Source: Cyanobacteriota bacterium
GTDB taxonomy: Bacteria; Cyanobacteriota; Cyanobacteriia; Leptolyngbyales; Leptolyngbyaceae
Assembly (NCBI GenBank): GCA_027482985.1
Contig: JAIXVO010000741.1
Coordinates: 1-8,309 of the forward strand
DNA length: 8,309 nt
Direction of reading: 5' to 3'
The position numbers were made by a program, and so were the translations under genes. Positions 1-8,186 of the stretch are shown here, one piece after another. The notes beneath the pieces were generated by a model, which saw only the letters and a program-made list of their open reading frames with translations, made no database searches and was not told the DNA's origin. Positions within the stretch are counted from its first letter, which is position 1. Every line of letters starts with the position of its first letter.

Positions 1-109
1 CTAAAGCCCAGGCGGTTTCGGCGAGCGTTTCCGGCAAAAACCGAGCCACCGGATTTTGGGCAACCAGACACAGGGATGATATCCAGCCAGGATCGTCTAG
101 CCAATTCAT
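1..109 (-). CDS. N-terminal fragment of an unidentified protein, runs off the left edge
   Basis: An open frame starts with ATG at 109 (minus strand) and stays open for 36 codons to the window edge, beginning MNWLDDPGWISSLCLV. A Shine-Dalgarno-like GGAG (119-116) sits 6 nt before the ATG, which supports this start. It lies 86 nt downstream of lysA on the same strand, so it could belong to the rimI-lysA transcript. From general knowledge, the gene after lysA in many cyanobacteria is the diadenylate cyclase gene cdaA, whose product starts with a short segment before membrane helices. The visible residues neither prove nor exclude this. The protein is incomplete and no domain can be recognised. 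The identity is inference only. Confidence 0.4.
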   Translation of the reverse strand, partial: MNWLDDPGWISSLCLVAQNPVARFLPETLAETAWAL

Positions 110-153
110 CCCTAACTCCCCCATCGATCAGTTTGAACCCCGTGTCTGGTTGC
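60..153. repeat. Inverted repeat around the start of the left-edge ORF
   Basis: The arms at 60-75 and 138-153 are complementary at 15 of 16 positions, with a perfect 12-bp core (GCAACCAGACAC against GTGTCTGGTTGC), separated by 62 nt. In the minus-strand transcript the 5' arm lies upstream of the ribosome binding site and the 3' arm within codons 12-17 of the left-edge ORF. Pairing would therefore put the GGAG and ATG in the loop. There is no T-run to make it a terminator. The role is unknown, and chance is possible though not very likely at this spacing. Confidence 0.45.
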
Positions 154-195
154 GGTTCTAATCACTCAAGTCGCATTGAAATCCAGTCTTCGTCA

Positions 196-1668
<1,473 letters not shown>

Positions 1669-1724
1669 CTCTAGATATCCGTCCTCGTCTGTAGCAATAG
1701 ACAAAATTAGGTAACTCTACCAGT

Positions 1725-2300
1725 TTACAGTTGTGCGTCATCGATGTTCCATTCGGCAATGCCCCAACCCGACTGGCGCAGGCGATCGCGAGCCATTTCC
1801 TGCCACTCCCGCAGCACCGCCGGAAACTCAGGATGATGGATGCCGCCCCGCCACATCACCAGCGCATCCTCCCCCGTATCCTGGTAGTACCGTCGCCGTC
1901 GCCCCGCCTCCCGAAAGCCAAATTTTTGATAAAGCGCGATCGCCGTCGTATTCGACACTCTGACTTCTAACGTCGCCCGTTCCAACTGCCGCTGCTGAGC
2001 CGCCTGCAACAACGCCACCAACATCGCCTGCCCCAATCCCTGCCGCTGTAAATCCGGTTGCACCGCCAGAATCGTGATATGGCACTCCTCCAAAATCGCC
2101 CAGGCACACCCCAACGCCGCGATCGCGGGTGTCGCCGCCCCCATTTGAGGCAGCTGAAAAATCAGCAAATCACTATTTGGGCTGTCAATCTCCCGCAAAT
2201 AGCCATCCGCATTCCACAGTTTCCCCAAACTGCTGCGATCGAGTTCTAAGACCGCTGGCAGTAAGTCTGCCGTTAAGGGCTGTAACTGCAATACTTTCAA
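1725..2300 (-). CDS. rimI: Ribosomal protein S18 alanine N-acetyltransferase, RimI type (GNAT)
   Basis: A 191-aa GNAT acetyltransferase, predicted to move acetyl from acetyl-CoA to the N-terminal alanine of a ribosomal protein (S18 in the E. coli enzyme). The acetyl-CoA pyrophosphate loop is QRQGLG (85-90), after the beta strand HITILAV. The LEVRVSN strand (111-117), ALYQKFGF (122-129) and RRRYYQDTGEDALVM (135-149) match the RimI subfamily, including the conserved tyrosines near the end of the domain. About 35 residues beyond the GNAT core form a charged tail. The start is a TTG at 2300, supported by a strong GGAGG (2310-2306) 5 nt upstream. It precedes lysA on the same strand (56 nt gap to the lysA ATG) and is divergent from clpC. 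The family assignment is firm; the exact substrate is inferred from family. Confidence 0.88.
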   Translation of the reverse strand: MKVLQLQPLTADLLPAVLELDRSSLGKLWNADGYLREIDSPNSDLLIFQLPQMGAATPAIAALGCAWAILEECHITILAVQPDLQRQGLGQAMLVALLQAAQQRQLERATLEVRVSNTTAIALYQKFGFREAGRRRRYYQDTGEDALVMWRGGIHHPEFPAVLREWQEMARDRLRQSGWGIAEWNIDDAQL

Positions 2301-2305
2301 GGCTT

Positions 2306-2310
2306 CCTCC
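2306..2310 (-). promoter_or_regulatory. Shine-Dalgarno site deciding the rimI TTG start
   Basis: The minus strand reads GGAGG, then AAGCC, then TTG. The perfect anti-16S match at ideal spacing makes the non-ATG start at 2300 credible. No nearby in-frame ATG has a comparable site. Confidence 0.75.
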
Positions 2311-2319
2311 GGGAGTGAG

Positions 2320-2340
2320 GGCAGAGGGCAGAAGGCAGAG
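2320..2340. repeat. Heptamer tandem repeat (GGCAGAR x3)
   Basis: Three successive 7-nt units, GGCAGAG, GGCAGAA and GGCAGAG, lie 20 nt upstream of the rimI start, just outside its ribosome binding site. This is a short tandemly repeated sequence of the kind common in cyanobacteria. In the rimI mRNA leader it reads as a pyrimidine-rich strand. No function can be shown. Confidence 0.75.
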
Positions 2341-2472
2341 GGGTTTGCCCACGGCAGTTGGCGCGATCGGTTGCTGGCGCTGGGGCGATCGCGGGTCTGT
2401 TGCCTTTTGAATTCTCACATAGACCTGTCCCCACCGCGTCTCTCCAATCCTGCCTACCTTGGGTTCCCGGCG

Positions 2473-2570
2473 GGAGACGTGCCAGCGGCGCGTCTCTACG
2501 AGGGTTGTGTGCCTTTCCGATCGTCTCTCGATGGAGACGTACCAGCGGCACGTCTCTACGAGGGTTGCGT
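2473..2570. repeat. Two copies of a 38-nt hairpin repeat, 60 nt apart
   Basis: The units at 2473-2510 and 2533-2570 differ at only three positions, all transitions (2481/2541, 2490/2550, 2508/2568). Each begins with an inverted repeat, GAGACGTRCC then AGC then GGCRCGTCTC (2474-2496 and 2534-2556), able to form a 10-bp stem with one wobble or mismatch and a 3-nt loop. The conserved tail TACGAGGGTTG follows. A further CGTCTC at 2522-2527 can pair with the GAGACG of the second copy, so alternative folds exist. Similar GTAGAGACG-type palindromes are, from memory, dispersed repeats in cyanobacterial genomes. The units lie in the rimI-clpC gap and might be part of the clpC leader. Confidence 0.85.
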
Positions 2571-2656
2571 TCTCCCTTCCTTCCTTCTTCTCTCTCTTCC
2601 TTCTTCTCTCTCTTCCTTTCTCTCCCTTCCTCTCCGTCCCATTCCTTCCCCTTCCC
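2570..2656. repeat. Polypyrimidine tract with 16-bp tandem repeat
   Basis: An uninterrupted run of 66 pyrimidines (2570-2635) is extended to 87 nt with only two purines (G2636, A2641). Inside it a 16-nt unit, TTCCTTCTTCTCTCTC, is repeated exactly in tandem (2581-2596, 2597-2612), with a partial third copy following. It lies 138 nt or more upstream of the clpC start and directly after the second hairpin repeat. Such tracts can adopt triplex structures or bind pyrimidine-specific proteins, but nothing here proves a role. Confidence 0.9.
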
Positions 2657-2780
2657 GCTTGACTAGCGTCCCTTCCCCGATTAACATCTCCCCTTGGGCC
2701 GTTTTTTCCCATATCCCACCCAATTGAGCACGTCAGGTACGGAGATCACGAACATCACCGACTGTTTATCTCAGACAGTT

Positions 2781-2785
2781 AGGAG
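2781..2785 (+). promoter_or_regulatory. Shine-Dalgarno-like AGGAG upstream of the extended clpC frame
   Basis: AGGAG lies 8 nt before an ATG at 2794 that is in frame with clpC and would add 16 residues ([16 protein letters not shown]). The family-standard start at 2842 has its own weaker AGGA (2830-2833), 8 nt upstream. A small inverted repeat, ACTGT (2761-2765) and ACAGT (2775-2779), lies just before the AGGAG. Both starts are possible, so this site leaves the clpC N-terminus open. Confidence 0.5.
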
Positions 2786-2841
2786 ATTTCCCTATGCTAA
2801 AATCAGCAGTACCGGCAAGCGCAGGTGATAGGAAATACGCC

Positions 2842-5316
2842 ATGTTTGAACGCTTCACAGAAAAAGCCATCAAAGTCATTATGCTTGCCCAGGAGGAAGC
2901 TCGCCGACTGGGGCATAATTTCGTAGGGACGGAACAGATCCTCCTGGGTCTGATCGGAGAAGGAACTGGCGTCGCTGCCAAAGTCCTGAAATCGATGGGT
3001 GTCAACTTAAAAGACGCTCGGATTGAGGTTGAGAAGATTATCGGTCGAGGCTCTGGTTTTGTCGCGGTAGAAATTCCCTTTACCCCGCGCGCCAAACGAG
3101 TCCTGGAATTGTCTTTGGAAGAAGCTCGCCAACTCGGGCACAACTACATTGGGACGGAGCACCTCCTACTCGGTCTCATTCGTGAAGGTGAAGGCGTTGC
3201 AGCACGAGTTCTGGAAAACCTGGGTGTAGACCTGTCGAAGGTACGGACTCAAGTCATTCGGATGTTGGGCGAAACCGCTGAAGTTACTTCAGGTGGTTCT
3301 CAAGGTCGGACGAAGACCCCCACGCTGGACGAGTTTGGTTCCAACCTGACTCAGCTTGCGGCTGAAGGCAAACTAGATCCGGTTGTGGGTCGGCAGAAGG
3401 AAATTGAACGGGTGATCCAGATTCTGGGTCGGCGGACGAAAAACAACCCTGTCCTGATTGGTGAGCCGGGGGTTGGGAAGACCGCGATCGCGGAAGGTTT
3501 GGCACAACGGATTGCAAATGATGATGTGCCGGACATTCTGGAAGATAAGCGCGTTGTCACTTTAGATATCGGGTTGCTGGTCGCTGGCACCAAGTATCGG
3601 GGTGAGTTTGAAGAACGCTTGAAGAAGATCATGGATGAAATCCGCTCCGCTGGAAACGTCATCCTGGTGATTGACGAAGTTCACACGCTGATTGGAGCGG
3701 GTGCGGCAGAAGGCGCGATCGATGCGGCAAACATCCTGAAGCCAGCTCTGGCACGGGGTGAATTGCAATGTATCGGGGCGACGACGCTGGATGAGTACCG
3801 TAAACACATCGAACGGGATGCGGCTCTGGAACGCCGTTTCCAACCTGTGATGGTGGGTGAACCGACCGTTGATGAAACGATCGAAATTCTGCGCGGTCTG
3901 CGGGAACGCTACGAACAACACCATAAACTCAAGATTTTGGATGTGGCGCTGGAAGCCGCTGCCAAGTTGTCGGATCGCTACATCAGCGATCGCTTCTTAC
4001 CCGATAAAGCGATCGACTTGATCGATGAAGCGGGTTCACGGGTGCGGTTGCTTAACTCCCAACTGCCACCCGCCGCGAAGGAATTGGATAAGGAACTGCG
4101 TCAAGTCCTGAAGGACAAAGATGATGCCGTTCGTTCCCAAAACTTCGACCGAGCTGGACAACTGCGCGATCGTGAGATGGAGATTAAAGCCGAGATTCGG
4201 GCGATCGCTCAAACCAAGAAAAACGAAACGACAGGTGAAGATGCGTCTCAACCGGAAGTGACGGAAGAGGACATCGCCCAAATCGTCGCGTCTTGGACTG
4301 GTGTCCCAGTGAATAAACTCACTGAGTCCGAATCCGAGAAGTTGATGCACATGGAAGACACCTTACATCAGCGGCTCATCGGTCAGGATGAAGCGGTGAA
4401 AGCTGTGTCTCGCGCCATCCGGCGGGCACGAGTCGGGTTGAAGAATCCTAATCGTCCGATCGCGTCCTTTATCTTCTCTGGGCCTACTGGGGTTGGTAAA
4501 ACGGAACTGACGAAGGCGTTGGCCTCTTACTTCTTCGGTTCCGAAGAAGCGATGATCCGCCTTGACATGTCCGAATACATGGAACGTCATACCGTTTCCA
4601 AGTTGATCGGGTCGCCTCCAGGCTACGTCGGGTATAACGAAGGCGGTCAGTTGACCGAGGCTGTCCGTCGTCGGCCTTACACTGTAGTGCTGTTCGATGA
4701 AATCGAGAAAGCGCACCCTGATGTGTTCAACATGTTGCTGCAAATCCTGGAAGATGGTCGCCTGACCGATGCCAAGGGACGCACAGTGGACTTCAAGAAC
4801 ACCCTCCTGATCATGACCTCGAACATTGGTTCGAAGGTGATTGAGAAAGGTGGCGGCGGTCTGGGCTTCGACTTCACTTCGGAAAATGAAGAAGAGTCGC
4901 AATACAACCGCATCCGCTCCCTGGTGAACGAAGAACTGAAACAGTACTTCCGCCCTGAATTCTTGAACCGAGTCGACGAAATCATCGTCTTCCGTCAACT
5001 CAAGAAGGATGAGGTCAAGGAAATTGCCGACATCATGCTCAACGAGGTGTTCCGTCGCCTGGGTGAACAGGGCATTGTTCTGGAAGTGACCGAGAAGTTC
5101 AAAGATCGCCTGGTGGAAGAGGGCTACAACCCCAGCTATGGGGCACGTCCCTTGCGGCGAGCGATTATGCGATTGCTGGAAGACTCGCTAGCTGAGGAAA
5201 TCCTCTCTGGCCGAGTAAAAGATGGCGATACGGCTCTGGTCGATGTCGATGAAGGTGGTCAGGTCGTCGTTCGCCCCGGCGAAAAACGCGAACTGATGCC
5301 GCAAGCGGTTGAATAG
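2842..5316 (+). CDS. clpC: ATP-dependent Clp protease ATP-binding subunit ClpC
   Basis: A Hsp100/AAA+ hexameric unfoldase that feeds substrates to the Clp proteolytic core, and the cyanobacterial counterpart of plastid ClpC. Numbered from MFERFTEK at 2842 (824 aa), the N domain has two Clp_N repeats, recognisable by [18 protein letters not shown] and [18 protein letters not shown]. The first AAA domain has Walker A GEPGVGKT (207-214), pore loop GTKYRGEFE (around 249) and Walker B ILVIDE (to 279). The middle region carries a UVR-type motif (about 429-452), diagnostic of ClpC rather than ClpB. The second AAA domain has GPTGVGKT (547-554), VVLFDE (615-620), GYVGYNEGG and GLGF (673-676), the loop that docks on ClpP-type subunits. 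It ends with a Clp small (D2-small) domain. Length and all motifs are intact. The frame is open from an upstream ATG at 2794, so a 16-residue longer form is possible. It is transcribed away from rimI and ends at a hairpin terminator. Confidence 0.97.
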   Translation: MFERFTEKAIKVIMLAQEEARRLGHNFVGTEQILLGLIGEGTGVAAKVLKSMGVNLKDARIEVEKIIGRGSGFVAVEIPFTPRAKRVLELSLEEARQLGHNYIGTEHLLLGLIREGEGVAARVLENLGVDLSKVRTQVIRMLGETAEVTSGGSQGRTKTPTLDEFGSNLTQLAAEGKLDPVVGRQKEIERVIQILGRRTKNNPVLIGEPGVGKTAIAEGLAQRIANDDVPDILEDKRVVTLDIGLLVAGTKYRGEFEERLKKIMDEIRSAGNVILVIDEVHTLIGAGAAEGAIDAANILKPALARGELQCIGATTLDEYRKHIERDAALERRFQPVMVGEPTVDETIEILRGLRERYEQHHKLKILDVALEAAAKLSDRYISDRFLPDKAIDLIDEAGSRVRLLNSQLPPAAKELDKELRQVLKDKDDAVRSQNFDRAGQLRDREMEIKAEIRAIAQTKKNETTGEDASQPEVTEEDIAQIVASWTGVPVNKLTESESEKLMHMEDTLHQRLIGQDEAVKAVSRAIRRARVGLKNPNRPIASFIFSGPTGVGKTELTKALASYFFGSEEAMIRLDMSEYMERHTVSKLIGSPPGYVGYNEGGQLTEAVRRRPYTVVLFDEIEKAHPDVFNMLLQILEDGRLTDAKGRTVDFKNTLLIMTSNIGSKVIEKGGGGLGFDFTSENEEESQYNRIRSLVNEELKQYFRPEFLNRVDEIIVFRQLKKDEVKEIADIMLNEVFRRLGEQGIVLEVTEKFKDRLVEEGYNPSYGARPLRRAIMRLLEDSLAEEILSGRVKDGDTALVDVDEGGQVVVRPGEKRELMPQAVE

Positions 5317-5333
5317 GTTCTTGAGATAAAAAG

Positions 5334-5372
5334 CTAAAAGCGGTAGAGGGTTTGCCTTCTATCGCTTTTTAG
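5334..5372. terminator. Hairpin terminator between clpC and the broken toxin gene
   Basis: The 12-nt arms AAAAGCGGTAGA (5336-5347) and TCTATCGCTTTT (5358-5369) pair with one G-T wobble around a 10-nt loop, followed by TAGTTTG. It starts 19 nt after the clpC stop. A-rich flanks on one side and T-rich flanks on the other give the reverse strand a similar shape (hairpin followed by AGCTTTTTA). It may therefore also stop transcripts coming from the converging vapC-like gene, whose original stop lies at 5383. Confidence 0.75.
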
Positions 5373-5382
5373 TTTGATGGAG

Positions 5383-5774
5383 TTACCAAATGACATCAAC
5401 TGGGTATTGGGTAATTAAGGCATCGACGGTCGCAATGGGGATCTGCTCAACTTGACTTTGGGCAATCAACAGGCGATCGAATCGAATGGATCACGGTGAT
5501 AGTCGGGCAGTGAAGCGATTTTAAGAACGTGCTTCAGTCCAACCGCTTGAGTCATAAAGCGGTTGGCATTGAGGCAAGCGGGAATGTAGGTTGCTGCGGC
5601 TTCTGGCAGCGTGAGCTTCCCAGATTGCTGCTTGATGACGATTTCCCAAGCACTGATAACGCTGAAGTAAATTGTATTGGCAGGGTTAGCAATGAGGGTG
5701 CGAACCGGGACTGAAAGTTGTGGATCATCTGTAACCCACCATAGAAAAGTGTGGGTATCAAGCAGGATGTCCAT
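5383..5774 (-). pseudogene. VapC-like PIN-domain toxin, frameshifted by a 5-bp duplication
   Basis: The frame starts with ATG at 5774 and reads MDILLDTHTFLWWV, the start of a PIN-domain ribonuclease of the VapC toxin family. Acidic residues expected in the metal site are present: D6, E44 (SAWEI) and D95/D98 (RDPFD). After D98 the frame runs into SIAC and stops at 5466, giving 102 aa. A tandem copy of CGAAT (5478-5482 and 5483-5487, plus strand) causes this. Removing one copy lets the frame continue as RLLIAQSQVEQIPIATVDALITQYPVDVIW-type sequence to a TAA at 5385-5383. The restored protein is exactly 128 residues, normal for the family. The lost tail holds the last acidic residue (D116 in TVD). 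The gene starts 4 nt after the antitoxin stop, as in a coupled toxin-antitoxin operon. The toxin is probably inactive, unless the duplication is an assembly error or the site is slippery. Confidence 0.88.
5478..5487. repeat. CGAAT tandem duplication breaking the PIN toxin gene
   Basis: CGAAT CGAAT lies directly after GGCGAT, overlapping a GATCG that resembles a HIP1 half. One copy is surplus to the PIN reading frame: with it the gene stops four codons on, and without it both halves align in one 128-codon frame. It looks like a recent replication-slippage product. Confidence 0.85.
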
Positions 5775-5778
5775 TTAT

Positions 5779-6015
5779 TTAAGCAGGATTGAGAAAATCA
5801 TTCAGAATCTCATCTGGAAGCGGAGCGTTGAAACCATCTGCAATGATCACCTTGCCTTTGTCCTGGCTAGGAATGCGGGGCTGTGTCGGCACTAAACGCG
5901 CGATCGCAATTCCCGCTTTGGTCAACACCAGTTCCTCACCTGCCTGGATCCGCTCTACTAGGGCAGCAAGTTGTTCAGGCGTTTCTGGCAAATTGACGCT
6001 AGTAGGCATAAGCAT
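5779..6015 (-). CDS. Phd/VapB-type antitoxin of a PIN toxin pair
   Basis: A small protein beginning MLMPTSVNLPETPEQLAALV and continuing with an AGEELVLTKAGIAIARLVP segment, the pattern of the Phd/YefM antitoxin fold: a DNA-binding N-terminal half followed by a flexible toxin-binding tail (here DGFNAPLPDEILNDFL). The ATG at 6015 gives 78 aa. Another ATG lies at 6009, and a TTG at 6039 would add eight residues; no start has a clear ribosome binding site. It should neutralise the downstream PIN toxin and repress the operon. The toxin gene follows after 4 nt but is frameshifted, so the antitoxin is now probably an orphan. It is intact, with a GATCGC-containing HIP1 site at 5900-5907. Confidence 0.82.
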   Translation of the reverse strand: MLMPTSVNLPETPEQLAALVERIQAGEELVLTKAGIAIARLVPTQPRIPSQDKGKVIIADGFNAPLPDEILNDFLNPA

Positions 6016-6059
6016 CTGAAACAGAATGAATGCGTTCAATTATAGCGAAGCCCCAAAGG

Positions 6060-6110
6060 GCGATCGCGATTTTTGCTAGAATGCGGGGCAATGCTCCTCA
6101 CTGGAGAAAG
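6060..6110 (+). promoter_or_regulatory. Candidate extended -10 promoter and ribosome binding site for the 79-aa gene
   Basis: TGCTAGAAT (6074-6082) fits an extended -10 element (TGn followed by a TATAAT-like hexamer), with no clear -35. GGAG at 6103-6106 lies 9 nt before the ATG at 6116. CTCC (6094-6097) could pair with that GGAG across a 5-nt loop and mask it, but the stem is only 4 bp. A HIP1 octamer (6060-6067) sits just upstream. The 100-nt gap is shared with the divergent antitoxin gene. Confidence 0.45.
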
Positions 6111-6115
6111 AGTCA

Positions 6116-6355
6116 ATGGCAATTGAAATTACCTTAAGTCCTGAATTAGAAGCATTACTGCGCCATAAAGCAAGCCAGCAAGGGCAAGATCTGAATGCTG
6201 TTGCATCTGAGTTATTAGCAAGTGCGTTAGCGTGGGAAGCCCAAGATATAGCAGCAGCGATCGCAGGCATTCAGCACGGGTTAGACGATTTTGAGGTTGG
6301 CAAATCCTGGTCTTTTCAAGATTTTGCCGAAGAACAACGACTTAACTTCCAGTGA
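6116..6355 (+). CDS. Small antitoxin-like protein (79 aa), family not certain
   Basis: The product starts MAIEITLSPELEALLRHKA and continues with a helical ASELLASALAWEAQD segment, a layout like ribbon-helix-helix antitoxins: a short beta strand, then two helices. It is followed by an acidic GIQHGLDDFEVGKSWSF and FAEEQRLNF tail. Similar tails with 'GLDDFEAG...SFEEFAEEQR' are, from memory, common in small cyanobacterial proteins annotated as antitoxins or hypothetical. A good GGAG ribosome binding site supports the start. The next gene begins 4 nt after its stop, so the two are likely translated together. No recognisable toxin (PIN, RelE/ParE, MazF) follows, so calling it an antitoxin is an inference from shape and neighbourhood. 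Confidence 0.72.
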   Translation: MAIEITLSPELEALLRHKASQQGQDLNAVASELLASALAWEAQDIAAAIAGIQHGLDDFEVGKSWSFQDFAEEQRLNFQ

Positions 6356-6359
6356 ATCG

Positions 6360-6791
6360 ATGGCTAAACAAAAGAAAACTCCCCAATTTGGGCAACTGCC
6401 TCCCCAATTTGATTTTTTCTTAAATCCTTACACCGATGCTCGATTTACACAGTGTCCTAAATGTGATGGCAAAACGAAGCAACGGAAACTGCCTCTCTTT
6501 ATTCATGTGTTTCCAATGCAACCGCTCGCATTGAATAAAACCTGCCGCTACTGTCCCGCCTGTGAGTTACTCATTGCGCACAAAGATCAATTAGACCAAC
6601 TGATTGCGACTATCTGTGTTCAGTTCAACTCCGATGCCAATGCCGAGAATTACTTTGTCGTCGGCACGATCGATCGCAAAAATTGGGCAGAGGGCAAAAA
6701 GTTTGGCAGCACAGACGAACTTCAAGCTGTGGTTCACGACTTCAAACGACATCTTGAGTTTAAACCTGCCGTCTACATCAGGAGCAAATAG
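6360..6791 (+). CDS. Conserved-looking Cys-rich protein of unknown function (143 aa)
   Basis: From the ATG at 6360 the protein starts MAKQKKTPQFGQLPPQFDFFLNPYTDARFTQCPKC. A CPKC pair is followed about 35 residues later by CRYCPAC, giving five cysteines in CxxC and CxxCxxC spacing that would suit a zinc site. The rest is a mixed alpha/beta stretch (ENYFVVGTIDRKNW, then VHDFKRHLEFKPAVY). I recall similar proteins of unknown function in cyanobacteria. No catalytic motif is visible, and there are no signal peptide or membrane segments. It follows the 79-aa gene after 4 nt, which argues for joint expression. An upstream in-frame ATG at 6291 would overlap that gene by 65 nt and is rejected. It could be a metal-binding accessory factor or a non-classical toxin; neither is shown. 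Confidence 0.8.
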   Translation: MAKQKKTPQFGQLPPQFDFFLNPYTDARFTQCPKCDGKTKQRKLPLFIHVFPMQPLALNKTCRYCPACELLIAHKDQLDQLIATICVQFNSDANAENYFVVGTIDRKNWAEGKKFGSTDELQAVVHDFKRHLEFKPAVYIRSK

Positions 6792-6800
6792 AGCGATCGC

Positions 6801-7100
6801 GCAACGACAAAATTTATGTACCGATTAATCTAAGCATCCCCAGTTTCTAATTCAAAAAATATAGTTAACTTACTGGGCTAATTCCCTGAAAGTGGATCTC
6901 GTCAAGGAAGATTCAGGTTAATTATCCAAATTTAATATTAATCCCTCCGCATCTGAATAACACCTTAAAACGGCTAATTAACTAGAACATGTCAATATGA
7001 TAAGATTTTGGGCTGCTTCAATTTATCTATTGAGACAGTGACCGAGAGATTATTTATAGGGCGTATGTATTTCATTAAATCTAGCTAAATACTTTAGCAA
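6801..7100. other. AT-rich gene-free stretch
   Basis: I see no gene, RNA or clear terminator for the gene ending at 6791. The stretch is visibly richer in A+T than anything to its left, with runs such as AAATTTAATATTAAT, and lacks HIP1. It separates the convergent Cys-rich gene and HNH gene. Apart from the small inverted repeat at its right end, no repeat longer than chance was found. It may be the junction of an acquired segment. Confidence 0.6.
7084..7098. terminator. Small inverted repeat after the HNH gene, possible terminator
   Basis: GCTAAA (7084-7089) and TTTAGC (7093-7098) are perfect complements around a 3-nt loop and lie 2 nt beyond the HNH stop codon. No T-run follows on the minus strand and the stem is AT-rich, so it is a weak terminator candidate at best. 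Confidence 0.35.
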
Positions 7101-8186
7101 TCAGGCTCTTAAACGCATCTGAAATTGTACCCATCTTGATGCTAAGGCAGCTTGGCTAGGGCGTACTGTAGTAGGATGTATAAGACGAGTATTACTGAAG
7201 TGGCTGTAGCCAGCATTCATAACAATTGGGTGCAACTGAATTTCTAAGGTATTTGGGTGAATTCCAAGCAAATCTAAGTCGAAAATAGTGTGCAGATCCG
7301 CTCGAAGTAATAGACCATTGCTGGGATTGTTGTCCTCTTTACCCCTATAAGGGGAAATATGGGCTGCTTCAACAACATCAATGAGATTACAGCCAGAGAT
7401 CATACATTGATCGCCATATTGTCGGCGTAGCTTTTTACGAAATTCTGGTTGTCCTCGTCGTAACCGAATTTCACGCATAGCTCTTTGCCGACGATCACCC
7501 GCTATAGGGAAGTATTCGGGTAGCTCAACGCTAAAAGGTGAAGCTGCTTCATCAGCATCAATATATTTGAGTACAACACCTTCTGATCGCAAAGCTAACT
7601 CTAGCTGTGATTGCATAAGCAAATCCCCAGCATTTGGGTAAATTAGCTTTACTTGCTCAATCACATCTAAAGCTTGCCCATCTTTGAGTTGCCACATACT
7701 GCGTTGAGATTTTCCAAGCAGGCTTAGAAGATTCTGGTAAACCTCACTTTCCAGGTCAGGAATAGCACGATATGGTTGTCCACTAGTACCACGGATACAA
7801 AGCCAAGAAAGAGTCCTTGTGCTTTTGTCAAAACCCATGACCATTAAATCACCGCTTCGAATAGTGCCATAAAACTCGCCTTCAATTGCGTCTCCAGCCA
7901 ACCGCCAGTTCTTATCCCCACCTTGAAGACGGATAGGACGAGATTCAGTAATTATCCTATTTGTGAGTTCACTTCCTACAGCAGAGTAGTAACGACATTG
8001 CACATCAACCTTCTTTGCATTTCGATCTAACTCAGTTAAGGCTGGGAACCACTCATTGAAGACTACTTTATTGATATTGATGGCTCTTTCTCTACCTGCC
8101 CTCTCTCCAACCGTATTTCTAGACTCTAGAAACCAACTGAGGTTAGAATCAACCAATTGGCGAACTGCATAGCTGAGGTTGCTCAT
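7101..8186 (-). CDS. HNH endonuclease, likely restriction enzyme of a C5-methyltransferase pair
   Basis: A 361-aa protein whose C-terminal third is an HNH_2-type nuclease domain. It has YGDQC (C261) and C266, then the HNH elements AAHISPY (H276), NGLLLRADLH (N290, H299) and IFD (D303). The His metal-finger layout is complete, so nuclease activity is expected. Residues 1-240 contain a segment GEFYGTIRSGDLMVMGFDKSTRTL and an Arg-rich linker (231-252). I do not recognise a family for this part, which would be the place for target recognition. The start lies 38 nt inside the 3' end of a cytosine-C5 methyltransferase gene in a different frame, with no ribosome binding site of its own, suggesting translational coupling so that methylation precedes cleavage. 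The gene is less GC-rich than the left part of the window and lacks HIP1. A defence nuclease acting on modified DNA is an alternative. Confidence 0.85.
   Translation of the reverse strand: MSNLSYAVRQLVDSNLSWFLESRNTVGERAGRERAININKVVFNEWFPALTELDRNAKKVDVQCRYYSAVGSELTNRIITESRPIRLQGGDKNWRLAGDAIEGEFYGTIRSGDLMVMGFDKSTRTLSWLCIRGTSGQPYRAIPDLESEVYQNLLSLLGKSQRSMWQLKDGQALDVIEQVKLIYPNAGDLLMQSQLELALRSEGVVLKYIDADEAASPFSVELPEYFPIAGDRRQRAMREIRLRRGQPEFRKKLRRQYGDQCMISGCNLIDVVEAAHISPYRGKEDNNPSNGLLLRADLHTIFDLDLLGIHPNTLEIQLHPIVMNAGYSHFSNTRLIHPTTVRPSQAALASRWVQFQMRLRA

Noticed and set aside
2473..2570. Possible short CRISPR array
   Set aside because: There are only two units with internal palindromes, one spacer of 22 nt, and no cas genes or further repeats.
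2185..2712. Minus-strand open frame of 175 aa with repeated TLVETRRWHVS-like peptides
   Set aside because: It is a translation of the hairpin repeats and the purine-rich strand of the pyrimidine tract, and overlaps rimI. The composition is not protein-like.
2371..2727. Plus-strand frames of 60-120 aa rich in Ser, Leu, Pro and Phe
   Set aside because: They come from the polypyrimidine tract and repeats, with no ribosome binding site or recognisable domain.
4363..4998. 211-aa minus-strand open frame inside clpC
   Set aside because: It is a shadow of the strongly conserved clpC coding strand, with no sign of an independent start.
6291..6359. Upstream extension of the Cys-rich protein to an ATG at 6291
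   Set aside because: It would overlap the 79-aa gene by 65 nt; the ATG at 6360 fits the 4-nt spacing and the protein's natural N-terminus.
6801..7100. Possible tRNA or small RNA in the AT-rich gap
   Set aside because: No cloverleaf, CCA end or GC-rich stem could be drawn on either strand.
7009..7375. Repeated TGGGCTGCTTCAA at about 7010 and 7361
   Set aside because: A 13-nt match is within chance for a window of this size, and the flanks do not agree.
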